DNA of 33,217 bases from Candidatus Aridivita willemsiae. GTDB taxonomy: Bacteria; Actinomycetota; CADDZG01; WHSQ01. This document shows, piece after piece, positions 7,052 to 14,657 of the stretch. The position numbers and the translations under genes were made by a program. The stretch spans positions 1 through 33,217 of the forward strand of contig JACCZU010000004.1 of the NCBI GenBank assembly GCA_013695835.1, given 5' to 3'. Positions within the stretch are counted from its first letter, which is position 1. Each line of letters opens with the position of its first letter. The notes below the pieces were generated by a model. It saw nothing but the letters and a program-made list of their open reading frames with translations, ran no database searches and was not told the origin of the DNA.

Positions 7052-8100
7052 GTTGTGGTTCCCGTCGCCGGAGAAGCCGTCCGAGGTTGCCCGGTCATCG
7101 CCCGGTCCCGCCCGGGAGCGCTGCCTGCGTCTCGAGGCCAGGCGTCGTCGATGCCCTCGGGCTCGGGGGCAATGACTCCGTAGCCCCGGCCAGCGACCTG
7201 AGTGCCCACTGCGATGCTCGCCCTACGGTATTGCTCCCGGTCCCGTTCTTGCGCGGGCACCTCGCTCAAGCCGAAACGAGCTGCGAGCTCCGCTGCTACG
7301 GCCCGGTAAGCGACGGAGCCGCGCGCCGTCGGATCGAGGGTCACGGCCGGCTGCCCGAACGAAGGCGCCTCGGAAAGGCGCACGCTGCGCGGGACCACGG
7401 CATCGAAGACGAGGTCGCCGAAGTGCCTCCGCACCTCGTCGGCGACCTGCACCGCAAGCCGAGTCCTGCGGTCGAACATCGTCAGCACGAAGCCTGCGAC
7501 GCGGAGCGTAGGGTTCAGCGAGCGGCGCGCCCTGTCGGCATTGTCAAGCAGCCGAGCCACGGCCTCGAGCGCGTAGTACTCACACTGCACGGGGATCAGA
7601 AGGTCGGTCGCTGCCACGAGCGCGTTGATCGTGAGGAGCCCGAGCGAAGGAGGGCAGTCAACCAACACGACGTCGTAAGGCGATGCCTCCCCAAGCGCCT
7701 CCGCCAGCTTGAACTCTCGGGCGGGCGTGTCGACGAGCTCGACCTCGGCCCCAGAGAGGTCGGGCGTGGCGGGCAGGCAGTCAAGGCCGGCCGGCGTCGT
7801 CACCGCAACCTCGGCCAGGCTCGCCTCGCCGGCCAAAAGATCGTAAACGCTGCAATCGAGCGATCGGTGGTCGATGCCAAGCCCCGTCGAGGCGTTGCCC
7901 TGCGGATCCAGATCGACAACCGCCACCCGATGCCCGGCCAGGGACAACACCGTTGCGACGTTCACGCAAGTCGTCGTCTTGCCGACGCCGCCCTTCTGGT
8001 TGGCGACGCAGATCACCGGCCGGGGGCCTCCATCCGAGCTTCCGCGTAAAGGCCTTGATTCCAATACCTTCCATTTTGAGACTTCGCTACTTTCAGTCAT
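7048..8100 (-). CDS. parA: chromosome partitioning ATPase ParA (Soj)
   Basis: A deviant Walker-type ATPase that binds nucleoid DNA as an ATP dimer and moves ParB-parS complexes. With ATG 8100 the product has 350 residues. The deviant Walker A motif KGGVGKT is at 36-42, VVDLDPQGNAS (Walker A') follows, and VLVDCPPSLG is Walker B. The start overlaps the rsmG stop in ATGA; the frame is open further upstream, but that part is inside rsmG and does not resemble ParA. The C-terminus carries a low-complexity extension of about 60 residues past the usual end, part of which overlaps the parB start. About 30 residues precede the fold at the N-terminus, as is common in actinobacterial ParA. Confidence 0.96.
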   Translation of the reverse strand: MTESSEVSKWKVLESRPLRGSSDGGPRPVICVANQKGGVGKTTTCVNVATVLSLAGHRVAVVDLDPQGNASTGLGIDHRSLDCSVYDLLAGEASLAEVAVTTPAGLDCLPATPDLSGAEVELVDTPAREFKLAEALGEASPYDVVLVDCPPSLGLLTINALVAATDLLIPVQCEYYALEAVARLLDNADRARRSLNPTLRVAGFVLTMFDRRTRLAVQVADEVRRHFGDLVFDAVVPRSVRLSEAPSFGQPAVTLDPTARGSVAYRAVAAELAARFGLSEVPAQERDREQYRRASIAVGTQVAGRGYGVIAPEPEGIDDAWPRDAGSAPGRDRAMTGQPRTASPATGTTT

Positions 8101-8696
8101 GGCTTTCGAATGATAGCGATGCCGGGGGACCACCGCGTGGATCCCGGAGGAAGTGGCCCGTCCCGGCCGACGAAGATCACCCCCACCCCGCCCGGCGCCA
8201 CCAACGGAACAACGAGTGCCGCCGCGGCGGCCGGGGGCGCCAGGGCGCGCGCCGTGGCCACTGCATGCGCGCCTGCGAACCGGGGGCTTCTGGCCGCCTG
8301 CTCCGCGGTCGAACCGACGACCTCGCAATCGAGATCGAGCTCCCTCACGACCTCCTCGAGGAACCCGGCGCGCTTGCGTCGGGGCTCGAGCAGACGCCAG
8401 TGGCGCTGAGGCCCGGCGATCGCAAGAACAACTCCGGGGAGCCCGGCGCCGGAACCGACATCGATACACGGCCCCTCGGGAGCCGATTCGATGAGATTTG
8501 CGACCTTGAGGCTGTCATCAATGTGCCGCTCCTCGAAGCGGGCGAGGTCGCCCCCTGCAACAAGGTCGAGCCGCGGCGCCCACCGGCGCACCAGAGCGGC
8601 GTAGGCCTCGAGGAGCCCGTCCGGCCGGCGGCCGTCCCGTCTCGTCCCCCGGCCGACGTCGTCCGGGGAGCGAGTCGAGAACGGATCGTAAATCAT
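8097..8696 (-). CDS. rsmG: 16S rRNA (guanine527-N7)-methyltransferase RsmG
   Basis: A SAM-dependent methyltransferase that modifies G527 in the 530 loop of 16S rRNA; loss gives low-level streptomycin resistance in many bacteria. The 199-residue product has the family RH..DSL segment (ERHIDDSL), the SAM-binding motif DVGSGAGLPG and the LLEPRRKRAGFL segment. Start ATG 8696 is preceded by a run of six G five bases upstream. It lies between jag and parA in the minus-strand operon, as in most actinobacteria, and its stop overlaps the parA start. About 130 bases separate it from jag, the only real gap in this part of the operon, filled partly by a tandem repeat. Confidence 0.95.
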   Translation of the reverse strand: MIYDPFSTRSPDDVGRGTRRDGRRPDGLLEAYAALVRRWAPRLDLVAGGDLARFEERHIDDSLKVANLIESAPEGPCIDVGSGAGLPGVVLAIAGPQRHWRLLEPRRKRAGFLEEVVRELDLDCEVVGSTAEQAARSPRFAGAHAVATARALAPPAAAAALVVPLVAPGGVGVIFVGRDGPLPPGSTRWSPGIAIIRKP

Positions 8697-8765
8697 GGAA
8701 CCCCCCCTGACCTGGGCATTCGGTGGGACGCCCTCGCTCCGCGCCTCCGTTTCCCGCCTAGCCCC

Positions 8766-8839
8766 GTCGAGCCGGTCCGTCTGCCTGGTGGGACCGTCGA
8801 GCCGGTCCGTCTGCCTGGTGGGACCGTCTAGCCGGTCCC
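8766..8839. repeat. tandem 30-base repeat at the jag 3' end
   Basis: Two identical 30-base units lie head to tail at 8766-8795 and 8796-8825. A 14-base third partial copy (8826-8839) differs at least at 8829, and that copy contains the jag stop codon (CTA at 8828-8830 on this strand). Each unit contains GGTCC and GGACC inverted half-sites, so the jag-rsmG spacer transcript could fold into small hairpins. Confidence 0.9.
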
Positions 8840-9427
8840 ACGCACGATGACCTTGCGTGCTGGCTCTTCTCCTTCGCTGAAGGTGGTCACGCCTTCGATC
8901 TCCCCAACGGCATCGTGGATGATCTTTCGCTCGTATGCACTCATCGGCTCAAGCTCAATCTCGGTGCCTCTTTCCCGTGCCCGGCCGGCCATCGAGCGCG
9001 CGTACTCGGCAAGCGACTCCCTCCGGCGCGCCCTGTAGGACTCAACATCGACATTGAGCCGGACGCGCGCCCGTAAACGCCGTTGGACTGCAGTGCGTGC
9101 GAGCTCCTGCAACGCCTCGAGCGTCTGCCCACGGCGGCCGATAACAGCGCCCATTCCCTCGCCGGTCACATTGACCACAGCGGTGTCGCCGTCGACCTCG
9201 GTGGCGACGGCACAGTCGAAACCCATCGCCTTCAGAAGACCCTCGAGGAAGGTAGCGGCGGTGGCCGCCACAACATCGGCCCCCGGGGGCGCTTCCGTCT
9301 CGCTCGCCACATCCGTCTCAGCGGCACCCGCATCGGCGGCATCGGACGTGTCCTGCTCTCCGCTCGGAGTGTCGAAGACTTGCTCCGCAGCGTTGGATTG
9401 CTCTTCGAGAGGGCCCGGATCGATCAC
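8828..9427 (-). CDS. jag: RNA-binding protein Jag/KhpB (KH and R3H domains)
   Basis: An RNA-binding protein tied to YidC-dependent membrane insertion and to cell elongation in Gram-positive bacteria. Its 199 residues begin with an acidic, low-complexity N-terminus of about 50 residues. A KH domain follows, with the GRRGQT loop at about 107-112 (GxxG-type), then an R3H domain with the ERKIIH segment (R-x3-H) near 170. No Jag_N domain is visible, as is typical of actinobacterial copies. The start overlaps the yidC stop in ATGA, so the two are translationally coupled. The stop codon lies inside the third, partial copy of a tandem repeat. Confidence 0.94.
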   Translation of the reverse strand: MIDPGPLEEQSNAAEQVFDTPSGEQDTSDAADAGAAETDVASETEAPPGADVVAATAATFLEGLLKAMGFDCAVATEVDGDTAVVNVTGEGMGAVIGRRGQTLEALQELARTAVQRRLRARVRLNVDVESYRARRRESLAEYARSMAGRARERGTEIELEPMSAYERKIIHDAVGEIEGVTTFSEGEEPARKVIVRGTG

Positions 9428-10428
9428 CTGCGGCGCTTTTTCTTGCTCGCGTTCGGGGACTTCGACGACGCCGGCGTCGGTGTGCGTGCGCCCCCGTTGG
9501 AGCCCGATTGCTTGACCGGGCCCTTAGCACGCGACGGCTGAGTGGTGGGCGCTTTGGACGGCGGCTTGAGGGAGGGCTTGCCGTTGGTGGCCGCGCCGTC
9601 CGAAGGCACAACGGGGGTGCGCTGCGGCGCCGCCCTCAACATGATCCGCTGCTGGGCGATCATCCACACGTTCGTGGTGAGCCAGTACATGACGACTCCG
9701 GTGGGGAATGAGAATGAGAAGAACATCAGCATGACGGGCATGATCCGCCCAAGCATCTGGGTTTGCTGCGCCTGCGGGCCCGTCGCCGTTGAGGCCGCCA
9801 TCATTTGTCTTTGCTGGTAATAGGTGGTAGCTCCCATCAAGAGTACCAGCAGGAGATAGGGGATGGCGGAGACAAGCCCGTCCCCGCACGCCAGGGGCAC
9901 GCTCTGGCTCTCGGCGCCGCCGATGGCCGTGGACGCCGAGCAATCGAGCCGGAGGCCGGGAAGAAACCGGTTTACCGCCAACGGCGCTTCGGTCAGCCGG
10001 TTGGCGAGCGTCGAGTCCTGAATGGCTTGTACCAACCCGGTCACTTCACGGGGCACCCATTCGCCGGCTGTGGTCAGCCGGTAGCCCATGTAACCGAGCG
10101 GTGCCCTGATGACGTAGAAGAGCCCGATCAGCGCAGGGAACTGCATCAGCAGCGGCGCACATCCTCCGAACGGGTTGATCCCGTGCTCCTTGTAGAGCTT
10201 CTGCAGCTCCTCGGTAGATGCCTGGCGGTCACCCTTGTGCTTCGCCTGGATGCGCTTCACCTCGGGCTGGACCCTTTGCATCTCGCGCATCGAGCGCGTC
10301 TGTTTGATGGACAGAGGCAGCAGAAGCACTCGTACGATCAGCGTGAGCACGATGATCGCGACGCCGTAACTCGGTATCACGGCGAAGACGGCTGCGAGGG
10401 TGCCTGCGAATATTTGAAAGAAGCCCAC
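9424..10428 (-). CDS. yidC: membrane protein insertase YidC/Oxa1
   Basis: Inserts proteins into the cytoplasmic membrane, alone or with SecYEG. The 334-residue product has the Oxa1-superfamily core: a first membrane helix containing the conserved groove arginine (Arg33, in LIVRVLLLPLS), a cytoplasmic helical hairpin rich in Lys/Gln (about 42-80), the NPFGGCAPLLMQFPAL segment, and two further membrane helices ending in FPTGVVMYWLTTN. A basic, Pro/Ser/Lys-rich tail of about 70 residues ends in KKKRRR, suited to binding ribosomes. Start GTG 10428 shares one base with the yidD stop (TAGTG). There is no lipoprotein signal, unlike Firmicutes copies. Confidence 0.96.
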   Translation of the reverse strand: MGFFQIFAGTLAAVFAVIPSYGVAIIVLTLIVRVLLLPLSIKQTRSMREMQRVQPEVKRIQAKHKGDRQASTEELQKLYKEHGINPFGGCAPLLMQFPALIGLFYVIRAPLGYMGYRLTTAGEWVPREVTGLVQAIQDSTLANRLTEAPLAVNRFLPGLRLDCSASTAIGGAESQSVPLACGDGLVSAIPYLLLVLLMGATTYYQQRQMMAASTATGPQAQQTQMLGRIMPVMLMFFSFSFPTGVVMYWLTTNVWMIAQQRIMLRAAPQRTPVVPSDGAATNGKPSLKPPSKAPTTQPSRAKGPVKQSGSNGGARTPTPASSKSPNASKKKRRR

Positions 10429-10664
10429 TAGCGAACGCTCCTTGAAACGGGGACCGGGTCGTTCCCTCCAGGTGCCCAGGGATGACAGCGGCAGAGGCGT
10501 GACGCCGCCATAACCACTCCTCTCAGGGCCCCATGCCGTGCTATTGCCACCAGCGCATACTCCGAGCAGGTCGGCTCAAAGCGGCAATGGCGCACCGTTG
10601 CAGGAGAAATGTAGCGCCTGTAAAGAGACACTGCGTCCACCATAAACTGGGCAAGGAGGCTCAC
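10428..10664 (-). CDS. yidD: membrane protein insertion efficiency factor YidD
   Basis: A small (78 residues) inner-face membrane-associated protein that helps YidC-dependent insertion. It contains the family signature around CRFEPTCSEYA at about 27-37 and the CHPW motif near 60, covering the full usual length apart from a short C-terminal tail. The GTG start overlaps the rnpA stop in GTGA, and its stop overlaps the yidC start. This tight coupling supports coordinated expression. Confidence 0.94.
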   Translation of the reverse strand: MSLLAQFMVDAVSLYRRYISPATVRHCRFEPTCSEYALVAIARHGALRGVVMAASRLCRCHPWAPGGNDPVPVSRSVR

Positions 10665-11002
10665 GGCTTGTCCTCACCGACCCCTGCGGCCCTCAAGGCG
10701 CCGGTGAGCCCCTTCATGAGGTCGTCGTAGCTGCACTCTGCGGCCCGTTCGTCTGCACGCAGCACGACGTCGTAGCCCGGGCCCGGCCTGTAGTCGCCAA
10801 ACGCTGCTCGAAGACGCCGCTTGACTCGATTACGAACCACGGCGCACCGGCGCACCCTGGCTGCAACGCCAAGCCTCGTGGGGAGCCCGTCGGCGGCGCG
10901 TTTGCGCACGAAGACCGTGACTAGGTCCCCTCGAATCCTTGCCCCGGCGGCGAACACCTCGTGCACGTCACGGGTCCTCGACAGGGTCTGCGATCTCCTC
11001 AT
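10661..11002 (-). CDS. rnpA: ribonuclease P protein component
   Basis: The protein subunit of RNase P, which matures tRNA 5' ends together with the M1 RNA (not found in this window). The product has 113 residues, the normal length, with the RNR signature RNRVKRRLR at about 56-64 and the expected basic character. ATG 11002 lies 21 bases after the rpmH stop, as in nearly all bacteria. Its stop overlaps yidD. Confidence 0.95.
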   Translation of the reverse strand: MRRSQTLSRTRDVHEVFAAGARIRGDLVTVFVRKRAADGLPTRLGVAARVRRCAVVRNRVKRRLRAAFGDYRPGPGYDVVLRADERAAECSYDDLMKGLTGALRAAGVGEDKP

Positions 11003-11023
11003 GCCGGCGCCGGATCGAATGCT

Positions 11024-11158
11024 CTACGCCGACAGACGGGATCGGCCCTTGGCGCGCCTGTGCTTAAGGATCGATCTGCCGGCCCGCGTCCGCATGCGCG
11101 CTCTGAAACCGTGCTTGCGCCGGCGCCGTCGCGTGTTTGGTTGAAATGTCCGCTTCAA
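11024..11158 (-). CDS. rpmH: 50S ribosomal protein L34
   Basis: A 44-residue, very basic protein of the large ribosomal subunit. It matches L34 along its whole length: [20 protein letters not shown], then RMRTRAGR and LKHRRAKGR. The start is TTG 11158, with a GGGG run seven bases upstream; the frame is open much further upstream, but nothing there resembles L34. It is the first gene of the minus-strand operon that runs to parB and is divergent from dnaA. Confidence 0.96.
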   Translation of the reverse strand: MKRTFQPNTRRRRRKHGFRARMRTRAGRSILKHRRAKGRSRLSA

Positions 11159-11279
11159 GTTGTCGCCCCAAAAGTTGGCTGCTGCGTCCGACCTGTGGCC
11201 CCGCCAAGCCGGCTCCCCTTCTGTTCTGCGGTCAAGATCTCTGATCGCGAAAAGACCGGGGCCACACGACACTGATGAA

Positions 11280-11310
11280 AGTATAGGCGGCGCGCGTTTT
11301 TCCACGTCAA
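11280..11310 (-). promoter_or_regulatory. candidate promoter of the rpmH operon
   Basis: On the minus strand TTGACG (11310-11305) and TATACT (11285-11280) are separated by 19 bases. Both hexamers are close to the housekeeping consensus, though the spacer is longer than ideal. It would give a leader of about 115 bases before rpmH. A weak DnaA box (TTTTCCACG, 11298-11306) touches the -35 element. Confidence 0.55.
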
Positions 11311-11352
11311 CAGGCATCTCCCTCGGCGGATGGTCAGATGGCCGCCTCCGGC

Positions 11353-11383
11353 TTGACTTCGGTATCCGCCCGGCGCTTAGATA
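11353..11383 (+). promoter_or_regulatory. candidate promoter of dnaA
   Basis: TTGACT (11353-11358) and TTAGAT/TAGATA (11377-11383) with an 18-19 base spacer on the plus strand. It would leave a leader of about 330 bases containing all three good DnaA boxes, consistent with DnaA autoregulation. It rests on hexamers only. Confidence 0.35.
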
Positions 11384-11478
11384 TCCAACGTTGCCAGGCT
11401 CGTGAAGCCAGAGCGAGCCATGGCCCTTCTTCCCCTTGCAGCAAGCAAGAGAGCACCGTTGCCGCCTGTCCTCAGGGG

Positions 11479-11498
11479 CTGTCCACAACTGTGGATAG
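11479..11498. promoter_or_regulatory. inverted pair of DnaA boxes
   Basis: CTGTCCACA (11479-11487) and, two bases on, TGTGGATAG (11490-11498) on the opposite orientation. Each is one mismatch from the TTGTCCACA or TTATCCACA consensus. Confidence 0.75.
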
Positions 11499-11598
11499 AC
11501 CTGTTGACTGAGGGGGCGCGCCAAGGGCCGCCGTCCTCGCCACCATGGGCGAACCGGTGCCCAACGAGCATATGAACGACCACGCGCCGAGCCGAAGC

Positions 11599-11607
11599 TG
11601 TGGATAA
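11599..11607 (-). promoter_or_regulatory. perfect DnaA box
   Basis: TGTGGATAA, the exact complement of TTATCCACA, 109 bases before the dnaA start. Confidence 0.8.
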
Positions 11608-11715
11608 GGCGCCCGAGGAGAAGGAGGGGAGAGGAAGCGCCACCGAACACTTCTGGTAACTCGACTCAGGTGCGCGCACCGGAGCGCGAACAAAAATAGC
11701 AAAGCAAGGGGGAGC

Positions 11716-13176
11716 ATGAACGACACAGCAGTCACCACCCGATCCGATGCCACCGGAGAAGGCCTCTGGGAGCAGGCCTCTGCGCACCTGCGCGCGCAGC
11801 TTTCCGAGGGCACGTTCTCGGCCTGGTTCACCGGGGTAAAGGCCCTGCACCTCGACCACGACACCGTGACCCTCGCAGTACCCAACCCCTTCACTAAGCA
11901 GTGGATTGAATCCCGTTACCTCGACCTCGTGCACGACGCCTTCAGGGAGGCGGCCAATCGCAGCCTCACGGTCGCCCTCTCGGCCGACGATGGTGGCCCG
12001 GTGCCGATCGCGGTCGAGGCCGAGCCCGAGCCTCTCCCGACGCCCGCCCCTCCCCATAGTGGGCGCGACCGGACCACAGGGGTTGGGCCGGCTCAGGACG
12101 GCAGAGCTCATAGGGGGCTCGCTCCAACCGCCACCGAGCCCTCGACCAGCTTTCATCCCAAGTACGTCTTTGACTCTTTTGTAATTGGCTCGTCCAACCG
12201 CTTCGCCCACGCTGCGGCCCTTGCGGTTGCCGAGGCGCCCGCTCAGGCTTACAACCCGTTGTTCATCTACGGGGGGGCCGGCCTCGGTAAGACGCACTTG
12301 CTCCACGCCATCGGCACCTACCTCGCCCATTGTCATCCCAACCAGGTCGTTCGCTACATCTCGACCGAGCAATTCACCAACGACTTCATCGTTGCCCTGC
12401 AGCGCCGCACAATTCCCGATTTCCACCGTCGCTATCGCGCCGTCGACGTGCTCCTGATCGACGACATCCAGTTCCTCGAGAAAAAAGAGGGTACTCAGGA
12501 GGAGTTCTTTCACACCTTCAATGCCCTTCACCCCTCGAGTCAGGTCGTGATCACCTCGGACCGCCCGCCCAAGAAGATCGCAACACTCGAAGAGCGTCTG
12601 CGGACTCGCTTCGAGTGGGGCCTCATAACCGACATCCAGCCCCCCGACATCGAGACCCGGTTAGCCATACTTCAAAAGAAAGCTGAGACCGACGGTCTCC
12701 ACGTCCCCGCTGAGGTCATGTCGTTCATAGCAAGCCACATTCAGACCAACATCCGGGAGCTCGAAGGGGCCCTCATCAGGGTGGTGGCCTACGCCTCCCT
12801 GACCGGCACCGAGGTAACGCTGGAGCTTGCCCGTGACGTCCTGAAATCCCTTCTAAGCGGCACCACTGAGGCGCGCGTCACCGCCGACCTCGTCATCTCG
12901 GTCACCTCCGGCTATTTCGACGTCACCGACGAAGAGATCAGGAGCTCGAGCCGCTCCCGTCCTTTGGTCAATGCTCGTCAGACGGCCATGTATCTGTGCC
13001 GAGAGCTCACCGATCTCTCTCTCCCCAAAATCGGCGAGCGCTTTGGGGGGCGCGACCATTCCACGGTTATCCACGCCACCAACAAGATTCGGGGGTTGCT
13101 CAAGGAGCGTCAGAGCTGCTACGAGCAGGTCCAGGAGCTCACCGCCCGGATTCGTCAACAGGCCGCCCGTGGATGA
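11716..13176 (+). CDS. dnaA: chromosomal replication initiator DnaA
   Basis: An AAA+ ATPase that binds DnaA boxes and melts oriC. The 486-residue product has domain I (about 1-90, starting with [21 protein letters not shown]), a Pro/Gly-rich linker (domain II, about 95-145), and the AAA+ domain III, with Walker [10 protein letters not shown] at about 186-194 and Walker [11 protein letters not shown] near 245. The C-terminal DNA-binding domain IV holds the DnaA signature [18 protein letters not shown] 11716 follows a GGGGGAG ribosome binding site at normal spacing. Box clusters on both sides of the gene support autoregulation and an origin in the flanking intergenic regions. Confidence 0.98.
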   Translation: MNDTAVTTRSDATGEGLWEQASAHLRAQLSEGTFSAWFTGVKALHLDHDTVTLAVPNPFTKQWIESRYLDLVHDAFREAANRSLTVALSADDGGPVPIAVEAEPEPLPTPAPPHSGRDRTTGVGPAQDGRAHRGLAPTATEPSTSFHPKYVFDSFVIGSSNRFAHAAALAVAEAPAQAYNPLFIYGGAGLGKTHLLHAIGTYLAHCHPNQVVRYISTEQFTNDFIVALQRRTIPDFHRRYRAVDVLLIDDIQFLEKKEGTQEEFFHTFNALHPSSQVVITSDRPPKKIATLEERLRTRFEWGLITDIQPPDIETRLAILQKKAETDGLHVPAEVMSFIASHIQTNIRELEGALIRVVAYASLTGTEVTLELARDVLKSLLSGTTEARVTADLVISVTSGYFDVTDEEIRSSSRSRPLVNARQTAMYLCRELTDLSLPKIGERFGGRDHSTVIHATNKIRGLLKERQSCYEQVQELTARIRQQAARG

Positions 13177-13199
13177 GCACGCGGCACACCCGATCGGTC

Positions 13200-13208
13200 T
13201 GTGTATAA
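13200..13208 (-). promoter_or_regulatory. DnaA box
   Basis: TGTGTATAA is the complement of TTATACACA, which fits the TTATnCACA consensus exactly. It lies 24 bases after the dnaA stop. Confidence 0.7.
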
Positions 13209-13343
13209 ATGCCTCGAGTAGCCTTTCTCGCGCCTTTCCCACACAAAATGCGCCGGGTTGCCCTTCCCTTGTCACCAGGGCGGCCTGATCCTTGACCTGG
13301 TCGTTTGTCCGTATTCCCCAGGATCAACAGCCCCTAGTACGAC

Positions 13344-13371
13344 GACTACAAGATATCTATGATTCATAGTC
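13344..13371. repeat. nested palindromes in AT-rich oriC segment
   Basis: CTATGA-T-TCATAG (13357-13369) is a 6+1+6 palindrome. It lies within a wider inverted pair GACTA (13344-13348) and TAGTC (13367-13371). The flanking sequence to about 13395 is also AT-rich. Confidence 0.7.
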
Positions 13372-13495
13372 CAAACAGTTGTCTAAATCACAAGCCGTCG
13401 CCTTTTCGCCTGCCACACTCAAGCCATGTACTTGAAACCACCTGGGGCTGTGGGGCACACGAAAGCGGCGGCGATCCGGATGGGAGGTCCTCTAG

Positions 13496-14635
13496 ATGAA
13501 GTTTCGCTGTGAGCGGGACGACCTGCTCGAGGCCGTGCAGTTTGCGACGAGGGCAATCTCCAATCGGGCGACGCTGCCCGTCCTCTCCGGCCTCCGCATC
13601 GAGGCGGGAGGGAACGGCACCGTCGGGGTGGCGGCCACCGACCTCGAGCTCACGATGGAGACCGCCTTCCAGGCGGGCATCGACGAGCCCGGGAAGGTCG
13701 TAGTGCCCGGGCGGCTATTCGGCGAGATAGCCCGCAGTCTCGGTAGTGGAGGTGTGACGCTTGCGAGCGGCGACGCCGAGGTCGAGATCGAGTCTGGACG
13801 GGGGCAGTTTCGCGTCAAGGTGCTCTCGCCTGAGGACTATCCGGCGCTGCCGGTCGAGGACGATGCCGTCGCGGGCCACCGTGCGCGCGTCACCGTCGAT
13901 GGAGCAGCGCTTGCGACGGCGCTGTCGCAGGTGATTCGAAGCGCGTCCCCGGATGAGAGCAGACAGGTTCTGACGGGGGTGGTATGGGAGCTCGAGGAGT
14001 CCAGGCTCACACTTGCCGCCACGGACTCTTACAGGCTCTCGGTGGCGACCCTTGATGTCGAGGGGGAGCTTGGGGAGGGGGTCAAAGTGATCGTCCCCGC
14101 CCGTGCGCTCCAAGAGCTTGGACGCGCTTTGCAGGGCGCGCCCGGCGCAGTAAAGGTGCTTGTGCGAGAGAACCTCGTTACCTTCTTTCTATCGAACGGC
14201 GACGAGGGATCGGGCAGAGCCGAGTCCGTTATCACCTCGCGCTTTATCGAAGGGGAGTTCCCGAACTACAAGAGACTGCTGCCCGAGGGCTACCCGAATA
14301 TTTTGTCGGTCGACCGTGAGGCATTGCTCGGAGTCGTGAAGCGCGTTGGGCTGCTGGCTCAGAACAACCTGCCGGTCAAGCTCAGTCTCGGAGATGAGCT
14401 CGAGGTCTCGGCACATACGCCCGACGTGGGAGAGGGGCAGGAGACCATCGAGGCAAGCTATGAGGGCGAGCCGTTCGTGATTGCTTTCAACCCACAGTTC
14501 TTGCACGATGGAGCGTCTGCCATCCGCTCGGACCAGGTCACAATGGAGGCAGGGGACGGCCTCAAGCCTGCGATCTTCAAGGGTGACGACCCGGCCGGGT
14601 TCACCTATCTACTGATGCCCGTCCGGTTGTCCTAA
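13496..14635 (+). CDS. dnaN: DNA polymerase III beta subunit (sliding clamp)
   Basis: The ring-shaped processivity clamp of the replicative polymerase. Its 379 residues cover the three clamp domains in order; the N-terminal MKFRCERDDLLEAVQ, the LPVLSGLRIEA segment and the C-terminal YLLMPVRLS ending are all typical. ATG 13496 has a GGGAGGT ribosome binding site about seven bases upstream. An inverted repeat spans the stop codon before recF. It is first in the dnaN-recF-dciA run. Confidence 0.98.
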   Translation: MKFRCERDDLLEAVQFATRAISNRATLPVLSGLRIEAGGNGTVGVAATDLELTMETAFQAGIDEPGKVVVPGRLFGEIARSLGSGGVTLASGDAEVEIESGRGQFRVKVLSPEDYPALPVEDDAVAGHRARVTVDGAALATALSQVIRSASPDESRQVLTGVVWELEESRLTLAATDSYRLSVATLDVEGELGEGVKVIVPARALQELGRALQGAPGAVKVLVRENLVTFFLSNGDEGSGRAESVITSRFIEGEFPNYKRLLPEGYPNILSVDREALLGVVKRVGLLAQNNLPVKLSLGDELEVSAHTPDVGEGQETIEASYEGEPFVIAFNPQFLHDGASAIRSDQVTMEAGDGLKPAIFKGDDPAGFTYLLMPVRLS

Positions 14636-14643
14636 GGACGGGC
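14617..14643 (+). promoter_or_regulatory. hairpin spanning the dnaN stop codon
   Basis: GCCCGTCC (14617-14624) and GGACGGGC (14636-14643) are perfect 8-base arms around an 11-base loop holding the stop codon. No T run follows, so it is not a standard terminator. It could damp expression of recF, 14 bases downstream. Confidence 0.5.
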
Positions 14644-14657
14644 CGGGCGGAGCCGGC

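Larger units (their letters stand above)
11159..11715. other. rpmH-dnaA intergenic region (upstream part of oriC)
   Basis: This 557-base gap between divergent rpmH and dnaA holds promoter candidates for both directions, three good DnaA boxes (11479-11498 and 11599-11607), a weaker one near 11298-11306, and a purine-rich run at about 11612-11636 before dnaA. I see no credible gene in it, although frames on both strands are open by chance. Confidence 0.8.
13177..13495. other. dnaA-dnaN intergenic region, probable oriC core with AT-rich unwinding element
   Basis: This 319-base gap holds a DnaA box at 13200-13208 and, at about 13344-13400, the most AT-rich stretch I noticed in the window. That stretch contains nested palindromes. 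Several looser TTGTCC-like matches occur between them. No gene is visible. Position and content fit the unwinding half of a bipartite oriC. Confidence 0.7.

Noticed and set aside
7003-8049. Plus-strand open frame opposite parA
   Set aside because: Arg/His/Gly-rich antisense shadow of parA; no ribosome binding site or known domain.
11377-12531. Minus-strand open frame across the dnaA upstream region and the dnaA 5' half
   Set aside because: It would be antisense to conserved dnaA and cover the DnaA boxes; the sequence is low-complexity without a domain.
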